Source: Schistosoma haematobium
Taxonomy: Eukaryota > Platyhelminthes > Trematoda > Strigeidida > Schistosomatidae
Direction of reading: 5' to 3'
NCBI RefSeq assembly: GCF_000699445.3
Contig: NC_067196.1
Location: 22,647,116-22,711,115, forward strand
DNA length: 64,000 bases
Positions 48,772 through 59,000 of this stretch are shown one piece after another (the first letter of the stretch is position 1; each line of letters opens with the position of its first letter). The notes under the pieces were generated by a model, which had not been told where the DNA came from, did not search any database, and was given only the letters and a program-made list of their open reading frames with translations. A program made the position numbers and the translations under genes.

Positions 48772-49286
48772 ATGAACTTGCGAGATCTTAAAGTAGACAC
48801 ACTCAACCCTACCTTGCAAATCAAAACCATTCTTGGGTGAGTAAAAGTCTCAAGATAATCGTTGTTTCCCGGTTTCCGTACCACTTGGTTGTTTAGACGT
48901 GTAGGCAGGTCTCCTAACAAATCTGCATTGACGCCTAGTGTTTTGTAAAGAAAAATTGTGTTAGGAATAGTTATGATTGAGCTCACGGTTATACGTTGGA
49001 TCTGTTATTAGAAGTCAACGATACTTATTACTTCAGCGTAAACTTGGTTAAGCAAATTATTTTTACCTGTATTTGCAGTGCAGTTAGCTCTAAAAATGCA
49101 CCAGTAGCTTTTCAACTTCGTAATTATCATTTCTTTCATTTCCAGTCGTTCGATCCCGAAAACAAACCAACATTCAGTGCACACCCTGCACGTTTCACTC
49201 CGGAAGATCGTTATTCAAGGCACCGAATTACATTGAAATCAAGGTTTGGTATCTTACCAAGCCAGGGTACTCCAATTGTGTACTAA
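48772..49286 (+). CDS. small two-exon gene of unknown function, 90 aa
   Basis: Exon 1, 48772-48836, begins ATG AAC TTG CGA and ends at a strong GTGAGT donor. Exon 2, 49079-49286, follows the acceptor tatttgcag. The phases join and the product ends GTPIVY with TAA. The protein is basic, with a conserved-looking C half ([20 protein letters not shown]), and has no membrane segment. I do not recognise it; its size and basic character would fit a small mitochondrial or ribosome-associated protein, which is only a guess. Eighteen bases before the ATG lies gtgggtttttcag, a good acceptor, so the mRNA may be trans-spliced. AATAAA follows at 49296. It converges on the E2F gene. Confidence 0.6.
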
Positions 49287-49295
49287 GAAAATGAC

Positions 49296-49301
49296 AATAA
49301 A
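49296..49301 (+). terminator. polyadenylation signal of the 90-aa gene
   Basis: AATAAA ten bases after the TAA. Confidence 0.7.
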
Positions 49302-49323
49302 ATATTTACTTATTTATATGGGT

Positions 49324-49329
49324 TTTATT
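49324..49329 (-). terminator. polyadenylation signal of E2F
   Basis: AATAAA on the minus strand, 27 bases after the E2F stop. Together with the signal at 49296, it makes the two 3' ends overlap. Confidence 0.7.
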
Positions 49330-49356
49330 GTTTTGTCGAAAGCGTACAATAAATAG

Positions 49357-52300
49357 TCAGTTGGCAGATGTAGAGATAACAGGAATATCAAATAAATCGC
49401 AGACACCTTCTGTATCTTCCAAATTGTAGTTGAAATCACATTCACTGGGAGGTGGACTGAGTGGCAATAATGGACTCACAAATGCTTTCTCTTCTGAAAA
49501 TAAAAGAAATTTTCTTTTAAACAGACAAATTACAATGTTACGAAATTTACGTCTGGTCATTCTATATTATATGTTTTGTTTCTTAATTTTTGCCCAATTG
49601 TAGATGCTGTATCGACTTAGTTTGGGCTTATTTGTTGTGATGACTTAGATGAGCTATATCCCCAGGTCGTACCATACCAGCCACATCTGTTTAAGACCAG
49701 CGACTTAAGGTCTGAGAGTAAAGTTTTACTGCTGGCTGTACAGAAGTCTAATGACAGTAGAGTATTATCTTCAGATAATCGGCGGTTGTCTTCTCAGATT
49801 TGTGTGAAGGAATCGGAGGGTACACCCTAAAAATAACGCGTTTGATCTTGTCCTACGAATTACTAATGCTGGTCGTAAAGCTTGAAGAGCATAGGGATAA
49901 CACCAAAAACTGCTTACAACGGGACTGACTGCCCTCCAGCAATTATACCTTGAGCTCTGTAGTCACGCTCCTAAGTCAACAAGGTCACTACTAATGGCTG
50001 TTTTTTCAAATATTTCGAGAATATATATCACCCCACATTGCGAGCAACTGGGAAGTGACAGCCGTCCACATCATTAGAGAGATCTTGTTTATGGTCAAAT
50101 CCTTACTTCACTTCCCGATATTTTTTGTTTCTACTATTGATTTCACTTTTTTCTCTGCACACAATCAGTGCTAGCGAGTCAGTTTACGAATTGCTATTTC
50201 TAGCATCCTGAAACCACATCCTGAACTGTTGGGGTTTTCTATGTTCAGATATTTTGACCGATTAAACAGCTGACATAGCATGTGTTACTTCTTCGTAACT
50301 CATGCATATACAAACGAAGTGTGGTTACTGGTCTGACATCAACTATCTAATATAGAGAACCAACACGACTCCCTCTTGTGTATTTGCAGATTCTGGTCAT
50401 GCCTTTGTTCTACTGGACACAGAAAAGCCACATTAGGAAGATATTTTGGAGTTAAACTCAATGATGTAAAGGTCAAAAATATATATTTCAGAAACAAATA
50501 GTAAAAGACTTGGTTGGTCATGAAAGTAATATTCACTGCAATGTAGTTTGGCACGTCATTTAAACAGTGGTGATTTCTACTAGTGGGTTGCAGCAAATGG
50601 TTAGGATAGGTCACTAGATTTTGTTTGAGTCTACTCAACTGATAGATGCTTGGAAACTCACCTCGTCATGCTCTGAACACGAGGAGCAGAAACAACTTGG
50701 AGGTAGACTGGAAAGTTTACTCAGTCATTGTGAGCAGTAGCGGGCGATGAGAACAAGAGATAGAAAAGGTAGCAGCGACAATTAACACCGGACGATTGTT
50801 CAGGTTTATCGAGGAAAAATGTATTCGAAGGTCGTCTGCTAGTGAGAAAAACTCCAAAAAAGATAGGACAATGGTCTCCTTTTAACCGGGTAATTGGAAC
50901 GAACAGTGTAAGCGATAGTCTAACTGACCTCCAGTTGCCGACTATTTTTAAACAACTTAAGTAGGAAATTTACACGTTTCCTAGCTCTTAGTGATATGAA
51001 CAAGATCATATTTCACTATGAGTGAAATATGATCTTAAGGATAGTTGTCCAGTTCTAACAGTTAATTTGGCTTACATACTACCTAAAGGTTGAGAGCTGG
51101 ATACAACCTCATCCGACTGACCTTAGTCGCCAATCGTCTTATTTTATAAGATAGAAATCCTTTTGCGATAGCCACGGAGTCAATTTGGCTAATACAGTGT
51201 CTAAAATGTTAGCCTTTATAACCACTTAATTCTAAGATGTCAAACAGCAAAGCTGGTAAAAACGAGCTCGCTTTAGACCTAGGTGGATATTTTGAACAAA
51301 TATTCCCTGTTAGTCCAGTCTTTAAACATATGGATACTAACGACACTCGGATGGGAAGCAGTATTCGGCTCCATTGACTGCGACGTTTTGTGGCAGTAAT
51401 TGTCATGAAGGGATAAACCGAAGATATACATAAACCTTGTGAACGCTCTTAATTCGTATACTACTGATCGAGTCTAGGCTTAGGATGAACTGCCTGATAC
51501 CTCAATTTGTATTTTACTTTGTTACACAGATACTTTCAGAGGTAACCACCTTATCTATTTTGGAGGTTCCATCAGTCTTGGTGGGTTGGTGTCCAACGGA
51601 ATCTCGACGTGAATTTGGGAAGTCTGCTTGGCTTTTGGTAACTTACATCAAATGTGGCGTAAGCCCGTCTGTCAATCAGAAAGCGATTATACAGAGAAGC
51701 AGTTCGCTTTTTTCTTTACGGACGTGAAGCATGGCTTCTAAAAGTAGAGGACACTCGTAAGTTAGGTGTTTGATCATAGGTGTCTTCGAAGCATTCTTCG
51801 CATACATTAAGATCGTTAGGTGAGTAATTTCGGGATTAAAGTAAGGGTAGTAGGTAAACATGTTAAATCGGTTGGTGATGCATTGGTATTTCATTGCACG
51901 CGATGGTTGGGAGGTGTATCTAACTACCATCTACCTCGAAGCACAATAATGTCTACTGATGTGTCGGTCCGCAGGGAGAAAGCTACGGACTGCTAATGTA
52001 AAATTATTCTGATAGCGAATAGAAACTGAGCTGGTTTATTATACCTTGCTGTTCACCAAATAATGAGATATAGTATGTATTTCATATACGTGTGTTCTGG
52101 TAAATTTCTCCTTGCTGCGTGTGAATTAAGGGACGGCCATGCACGTGTAGTTGAAATTATGTACGACAACATTAGGCTTAGGTACATGGGAACAGATACA
52201 ACGGTAAATTGAAAAGCCATTGTGTTACATGTTCAGTTTGTCAATGGGGCAGAAATAAGTAAAAGTGTACTTGAACCTCAACTTTTCTTAAGTGCAACTT

Positions 52301-55300
52301 ACCATTAGATTTCGCGGCGGGACGACGAGCGAGAGCAATCGAGTCCGAAGTTGCTGGTACAGGGAGTACACGAGCTTTGTCACTACCCTCTTCTTGATTT
52401 ACCAATAAGACGTGAATCGGTGTTGTGAAGCTTTTCACATGAACCTAGACAATGAAATACCTCAAAGAATTAACAAAAGTGGATATTAACAAGTTAAGGA
52501 ATACCAGGAAGTTAAAAGATTCTCCGAATGCTGTTATATGGCTTTTTCAGGTTTACGTGGACGTGGATTTTCAAGACAGCAAGTGACGTCTCGCAGGAAA
52601 AGTCAGGGCCAATGAGCAGATTGTGAACAGAACATTTAAGTTCCGTAGTTTGAGGTTGACACTCCCGAAATATATGTTGATCAAATCCTGATTATAAGCA
52701 AGTATCAATCAATGTATATCTAACTGGATTTGACCTACCATATCCATTTTATGTTCATTTTACTCAGAAACCTATTTATTTATTTGAATACATAAATATT
52801 GGTACAAGGGGCACCAAATACATATGCGGCACACAAACCTCACTTGATTTTTGTGAGGGCTAGGACACTACCCGGGTGTTCAAACCGAAGCAGGTAGTTT
52901 TCTTAGGGAGCCACACCTGGAGCCTTTGACCTAAAGGTCTAACCCACAAGGCAGTGGAGCATCGTAAGAAGATGCAGTCCCATGGTAGCCGGTGACCAAC
53001 GATTGGTTCATACGCCACTTGTTCCTTCAGGATAGTGGAGCCCATGTACACCGTTGGTTTGGAATCAGGGTTTTCCAACTCTCCTAGGTGGACTCTCCGT
53101 GTCCACCAACCCGGTTGAAGCGCCGGATATTCGCTTTTCGTCTTCTCAATTTCGTAAATAACACCCCGCCACGAGAAGGTAGTGAGTAGGACTCAGAAAC
53201 TTAACTGTATTGGAAAGTCCAACTTGTCTAAAGCTCGCAAATTCCTGTTTTCTTGAACTCTCAGCCAGTGCGGTAGATAGCGAAACTCATCCAAATTCAC
53301 TCATTTCGTTTAAATTTACTACCCAAAACGTTTGTAACAGAAGTGTTTTATAGATGTTTTAGTTCAGAAACGTTTTGAATATTTCATAGCTTTGGATGCT
53401 TTCCGTTCTAGTTAAAAGAACCCACCTATTGATGGTTCTCATGGTAACAATTTTTAGCACCGTCTGTATACATATCTCACTGTGCTATCTGGATGAAAGA
53501 TGTCAAGAATTACATTCCTGTGAAACGAAGATTGGTGGTATCAGGTTGTTAGCTAATTAAGTAGGTGATTAATAACATTCCGAGTCACCAAGTTTATCGA
53601 TCCTATTAGAATTGTCTTGAAACCGAAATCAGTAGCGATCTTAATGTGTTACCTTTTTGTTTTCCATATAAATAGTAGGATGAACGATTAAAAGAAGCAT
53701 TTCAACTTTCTCTTATCTGGATCGTCTTAAAATTTTTTTGAATGGTTTGTATTTCATTTGTTCACAATATTATCAATTATTATTGTGAAGGTCATGTCTT
53801 TTGGATTTCTATTGTGTTGACATAAATGCAAAAATTGATTTGTATCAGGCAGATTGTGTAAAGGATTTGCCACGGAAAGAAGACCGATTTTATTTATTTA
53901 GCATTCCCTCGTAACATTAAAATCAACAAAATATAACAAGTCTATTATGAATTCAGTAATACACGTCAAAATAATTTTTACATGATCAACATTAAATACC
54001 AGTAGTTACAAAGCTTCATGTGATAAACAGTTCTTAAGTTAGCTCAGAAATAGTGAATGGTCTATTTCTAACAGTGCTTTTACTAATTACTGTGTTACTA
54101 AGCTTACCGAATGAATAAGGATATATATATACCGAGTTATATTAAATTAACTAGCCAACAACAAACCTGCCTGTCTAATTATTTCCTTCATTGGGATATT
54201 ACGAGTATATCATATTTATTACTTAAACCTGTCTGTCGCTAACTTTTTTTATACATATATATTTACACCTTTAAAGTCTGGGTGGTAATTATTTTTAATG
54301 GTTTAATTAATCAAGCTTATCCAGTTTATACAGGTTTACTAGTTGAAACTTAAAAACTGATTATTTTAAAATAACGTCAACAGTGAAACTGAAAGGTGCA
54401 CAAGCTCACTTTGTATGAACGCTTTAATGAGAAAATCGTTTGAACAGGTTGTTGCTCCATAGGATTTTCAGGTACAGGTGCTTCCAGTTTAGTTCCAGGT
54501 GGTGCACGTATTATCAGCATTGTACGATCTTGAAAAATATTAATCAGATCTTGGTGAGTAACATAAGCGTATTGCAGATTATCTAAATCCTCTTGAACAT
54601 TTTTCAGTGACTGTAAAACTTTTCCTCTATGTTCATCAACTTTTTTTTCAAGATTTTCTAAATACTCAACTTCAGCTTGAAGTTCATCTAGACGAGCTTG
54701 AATATCAGGTCCGTTTGTAGCTGCACTTCCGCCCCTATTTTTGAGGTAAATATGAAAAGTAAACAGTCATTGATCAAACTCATAAATGTCTGTAAAATAC
54801 GGAATATAACAGTGATAAACGGTGACTGAATGACCATACACATAAGTACATAGGTTGATAAACTTACAACGTAAAACGAGCTAACAGATAATTTTGTTAT
54901 TCCCCATCAGTTTGCAACACAATCACCACTTACGTGCTTTATTGTACTACATGGTGTAAGACCACAGTCATATAAAACGACAACTAACTCTTCATAGTTT
55001 TTTACCACACATAAATTCTAGTGAACTTTGCAACAAAGAAGTATGTGCCATATAAATAAAGATATAGTACTGTGAAGAGATGAAGGGAGGAAAGTACGAT
55101 CGAAAATATTAAATAAATAAATGGATAAGAAAAGTATAAAATGAGATATAGTCCAACAAAGTTTAATCACGAACGGCTTCTTCCGTCTATGGGGGGTCTT
55201 TCTCACTTCTATGGGGAGTATAGAAAATTGCAGCACGATCGCCATCGGTTTTTGTTCCGAGCCAAGTCTGATAACGTCTAAAGTCACCTGGCTGCACAGT

Positions 55301-58300
55301 CTTTGGAACCCCAACCGAAGAGTTTCGATGGGTTGACAGAATTTAGTCCTAAACAGCTCTCTTTTATACCACAGTTTCATGTCATAAATTGAACATCTCT
55401 TTACTTTTTTAGCCAGTCTGAGTCAGCAAGCAACAAGCAATGTGGAGGCCATTGGGATTACGTAAGTGACGTATATTCAAGCCACTGAAGCCAGTCGTGA
55501 CACTAACTAAATTATTGTCACTGAGCCCGGACACAGTCCTGAGTCTCAGAATCACTAAAGCGATGTCGTCATTGAATATCAGCGATGCTTAGGGGCAAAA
55601 TATGACTGAACACAGAGTCCCCAAGCATCATCAACTTGAGGTGGTCAGATTTAATAAAGAGAGTACAGATGCCCTCAACGATGCGTTACAATCCCGAACT
55701 TTTACAATCAAACTAACATTATGATGGCGCCAGATGCGACAGACCGAGATAAGCCGTCTTGGCTTTCATTACGTATAGGCTGATCCCATCAGCCACTTTA
55801 CCACTACCAACATACACAAAATTTCGGCCTAATTCTAACTGATTACCAAAAGGTGGGTACCGACACAGGCTCCGGTGAGTCTTATAGAAGTAAGTAGCAT
55901 TTAGAAATTGCAAAGTACATCCCATGCTTACGAATACTGATTGGTAACTTATTAGGTGTGCTTTAGGTAGCTCGTATATCACCAGTTAGTAAGACAACAA
56001 CAGATCAACATCACAACTAGAAAAACTATAATCTGGCATTTCAAGTCGTATTTTAGTCAGAGTCACAAAACCAATTGATACCCCTTAGCTGCGCTTTTAC
56101 TTATTATAAGTAAAAATTTATCCCTTTTGTACTTATCTTGAAAAATACAAGGCCCTGACAAATGTGCAACATACGGCAAAGTGACAAGATTGTGAAGGGA
56201 CCAAAATAGGAACAAGAATAACGAGTATTAAGGAACATAGCTCATACAATAATATATTTAGAACAGACTCCGCTCACCTAGAGTGTTTACCTAATTCTTG
56301 GTGAATAACATAAAATGAAATGACGGTAGAATACACAATGGCATCTTCTCTTGAGTCGGATTTGAGAAAGTCCCAAGTCGCTGAATTGCATGACTCCTAG
56401 GACCCCATCTAGTGATACTTGACGATTCAATGAGTGCTAAAAAACACACGTATCTACAAGTAAGCACCCATATCATAAACTGGCTTCTACCTTGATTTCC
56501 TAAGTCAACCCCTGGACCCACAAATGGGGCTTGGCATAAGCGCAAAACCAAAACGCAATGTAATTTTGTGGTCATGTATTGCTGTTTTGAGATACATTAG
56601 TAGGTAAACACCATCACTAACCTTTTGTCTATTCTTAGAAATCGAGCTTCAAAATCATACAATGGCTTTTATTCTTTTCTTTATGATAGTTCATATTCCT
56701 GATTTGCTTTACTACCACGAATACTAGTAAACCTTATGATTTGGTATTAAGGTTGATAAAATACCCTGATTGTGTTTATTTGATGTGGGAACTCTAACAT
56801 TTGCACACATGTGTTAGGATTACGGTTGCTTATTATTGACTAACGAGACTATGCGTCGAACGTCTCGAAGCTGGTGTTATGTAATGATAACACTTACTGA
56901 CTCCAAGACATGCCGCGGAGTTTCAGCGTCACTTTCTCGGCAGTAATACAATATGCGAACAATGGTAATGTTAACAAGTGCGACTAAACATTTGGTGAAT
57001 ATACTATGTTTAAACAAGCATACGGGCAAACTGTTTGTACGTATTGTGTAACATATGTCTTATAAACTTGCTGAATTCACGACAGTGCTAAATATGACTC
57101 GTATTGATATTGGCCGTATTGGAGTTTATTATAGAGAGTTCATTATCTGCGTGTGGGCTGCGATACTGCCCGGGTGCCCAGACCGAAGCAGGTGGTTATC
57201 TTAGGGGGCCACACCCCGAGCCTTTGACCTAAAGGTCTAACCCACAAGGCAGTGGAGCATCGTAAGAAGATGCAGTCCCATGGTAGCCGGTGACCAACGA
57301 TTGGTTCATACACCACTTGTTCCCGCAGGATACTGGAGCCCATGCGCACCATTGGTTTGGGATCAGGTTAAAGCACCGGACATTCGCTTTTCGTCCTCTC
57401 AATTTCGTAAACAACACTCCCACCACGAGAAGGCAATGAGTAGGACTTCCCTGGTAGAGGCTACATACGCGTGGCCGTGTGAGAGTATTTCGAGAGGAAG
57501 AGCGAACTCCCCCCACTGTCCACCGTACCAGGGCATTTGGGGGCACCATAGTGGTCTACATCCACAGATGAGTTTCATTTGAGTCGTAGGTACACTAATT
57601 ATATCTTCTTAAGCTAAAAACTTGAACAATTAAGAAACGCAAGAAAAAAATCGCCGTTTCTTTGTGGAACAGGCATCTTCGATTTTTTCGTACGGGCTTG
57701 TATTTCTAGGTTACTTGCTTTCTAGCAAGTTAGAAAGTTGATCGTTATTAGGGAAAGTACAAAAACAAGTGGAGTGAAATACAATAAAACTTCAGTTACC
57801 TAATTAGTTATTTGCACTATGTCAATGTATAAAATTAAACCAAACATAAAACGAATGCGATAACTGTATGACATGTTTTTAGACACTACACACTACATGG
57901 TTCCTTGGAAAACAGACACATCAATACATAAATTCTGAATCTAGCCATCAAAGATCAATTAAGCTGTTGAGTACTCTGAAAGTATCCAGTGTATCAAAAC
58001 GTACGTATGAAGAAATGAGTCAATTCGTAAAATATCATCATTAAGACATTATAATGTATACAGACTTACTTCCACTGAATACTGTTCTTCGTTCGTTTTT
58101 CTATCAGACCTATACCTTCCAAAACATTCGTAATGTCATAGATCCTTCTTTTTTGCCTCACAGCTAGGAAATCTGCCGCCTGATAAGCATATTAAGGAAC
58201 GGAATATGAAACATACCATCTTAAGGTCCAAAATTCCATCTGGAGCCTCTTTAAGAAGCTGAACGAACTTTTCCGTGAGAAGACCTAAACTTTTTTCATG

Positions 58301-58527
58301 GCGGTTGAGATCTCGAAGAGTATGTTGGTCCAGTGGGAATTCATTAAACATAAGTCCCTGGTTCGGATACATATCACAATGGACCTTGAAACTTGACCTT
58401 GAGAATAAAGTTCTCTCTGACTCGATGTACAATATATCTCATGAATGAAATGGTTATGGGGCGAAGAGAAGAAACTTTCGCTTGAAGAGCTTCCATATCG
58501 GTTAGCAATGGATCGCCGACGCCTCAT
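49357..58527 (-). CDS. E2F: E2F4/5-type transcription factor
   Basis: Minus-strand exons, in order: 58527-58393, 58357-58217, 58179-58070, 54734-54410, 52444-52303 and 49493-49357 (TGA). All phases match, giving 329 aa. E2F proteins pair with DP and control S-phase genes under retinoblastoma-family control. The DNA-binding domain at about residues 64-130 shows [13 protein letters not shown] and [19 protein letters not shown] coiled coil (about 138-178) is followed by the marked box (about 179-260: [37 protein letters not shown]). The C-terminal pocket-protein binding motif is [16 protein letters not shown]. No N-terminal cyclin A box is present, so it is of the E2F4/5 kind. Introns 1 and 2 are only 35 and 37 nt, the others 1.9-3.3 kb. 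The first exon is less certain: translation may instead start at 58351 (MFNEF) or 58432. Confidence 0.93.
49640..50110 (+). mobile_element. LINE 5'-region repeat, old copy 3
   Basis: Clearly related to 23658-24222 (ctgtacagaagtctaatgac; gggaagtgacagccgtccac) but strongly diverged. It lies in E2F intron 5 (49494-52302), on the strand opposite to the gene. Confidence 0.65.
50111..52302. other. rest of E2F intron 5
   Basis: No further E2F exon was recognised, and the flanking exons join in phase without one. 51480-51930 looks like old coding DNA of a transposable element on minus, without a domain I can name. A perfect hairpin lies at 51002-51036. Confidence 0.4.
51002..51036. repeat. perfect 16-bp hairpin, 3-nt loop
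   Basis: Arms 51002-51017 and 51021-51036 pair without mismatch (aagatcatatttcact). No T-run follows. Confidence 0.9.
52770..53200 (-). mobile_element. LINE 3' end with (AAATA)-type tail
   Basis: Read on minus, GC-richer LINE sequence runs from about 53200 (shared with 57140-57440) into ggtgccccttgtaccaatat and ends in aaataaataaatag at 52770. This links the 57-kb repeat and the short tails at 37.7, 37.8 and 48.1 kb into one family. E2F intron 4 (52445-54409), inserted in the gene's direction. The remainder, 53201-54409, includes a small stretch near 53220-53300 similar to 58860-58930, and is otherwise unremarkable. Confidence 0.7.
55018..55990 (-). mobile_element. decayed RTE-like LINE coding fragment
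   Basis: 55982-55719 on minus reads [20 protein letters not shown] and [12 protein letters not shown], the region just C-terminal of the RT in RTE-like LINEs. 55380-55018 is a further piece of old element. It lies in the 3.3-kb E2F intron 3 (54735-58069). Confidence 0.6.
56000..57139. other. part of E2F intron 3 without identified content
   Basis: No exon, RNA gene or clear element recognised. Confidence 0.4.
57140..57565 (-). mobile_element. LINE fragment, partner of 52.8-kb copy
   Basis: About 300 bp are almost identical to 52860-53170 (gtctaacccacaaggcagtg; atgcagtcccatggtagccg). This copy extends further upstream (to 57565 on minus) and lacks the AT-rich tail. Noticeably GC-richer than the genome around it. 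Confidence 0.75.
58180..58216 (-). other. 37-nt mini-intron of E2F
   Basis: GTATGT...TTATCAG between LDLKM and AADFLAV, exactly at the place where the conserved E2F sequence continues. The ultra-short 5' intron is typical of schistosome genes. Confidence 0.9.
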
Positions 58528-58535
58528 GGCGGGAA
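58528..58535 (-). promoter_or_regulatory. E2F consensus site at the E2F gene start
   Basis: TTCCCGCC on the minus strand (GGCGGGAA on plus) directly before the proposed ATG at 58527. It is a perfect match to the E2F/DP binding consensus and suggests autoregulation. A possible splice acceptor (acctag) lies just before it, so it may sit in the 5' UTR. Confidence 0.45.
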
Positions 58536-59000
58536 CCTAGGTATATTTGACGATAAAAGAGGGAGATTGTCAGTAACTTGCAGAGAAGTACAGTCCTTAA
58601 TCCTTAAGATTATGTCAGTTTTTCTCTTAAATGACTTCTTGGAAGTCGCTTGTGTTATCTCAGACGGCAGAAAATAACAGGATTTGACTGAGTTTAAGGT
58701 GTAGAATGTGTGAGTACAGTCCAGACTGCGACGTTTTCCTATAATTCCTAGGTATCGTCGTTAAGAATAATATTTAGGCTGAGCTTTAGTAAGCATCTTA
58801 GGGAATGCTTATGGGTATTTGTGATGTCATGAGTCAATAGAAGCTCACGTATGAGAGGCCTATGTTAGAAAGCTCACGAAGTCCTGTTTTCCTGAAGCTC
58901 TCAGACTGTGGTAGATAGAGAAGCTATGATAATCCGTTCGGTCGTTTTAGAGTTTAGATGTTTCTAGCCGTGGTGTTTGTATGAACTAACGTTCCTTTTT
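58536..59000. other. upstream region of E2F
   Basis: Presumed promoter region of the minus-strand gene; no clear TATA box. 58860-58930 resembles a segment at 53220-53300 and belongs to the following LTR element or a shared repeat. Confidence 0.4.

Noticed and set aside
48765..48986. 73-codon minus-strand open frame
   Set aside because: Antisense to the first exon and intron of the small gene, whose splice sites on plus are better.
55018..55380. 120-codon minus-strand open frame as an E2F exon
   Set aside because: E2F exons on either side join in phase with full conserved sequence, leaving no room; old element sequence instead.
57229..57582. Open frames on both strands around 57.3 kb
   Set aside because: GC-richer LINE repeat, shared with 52.86-53.17 kb; no splice context.
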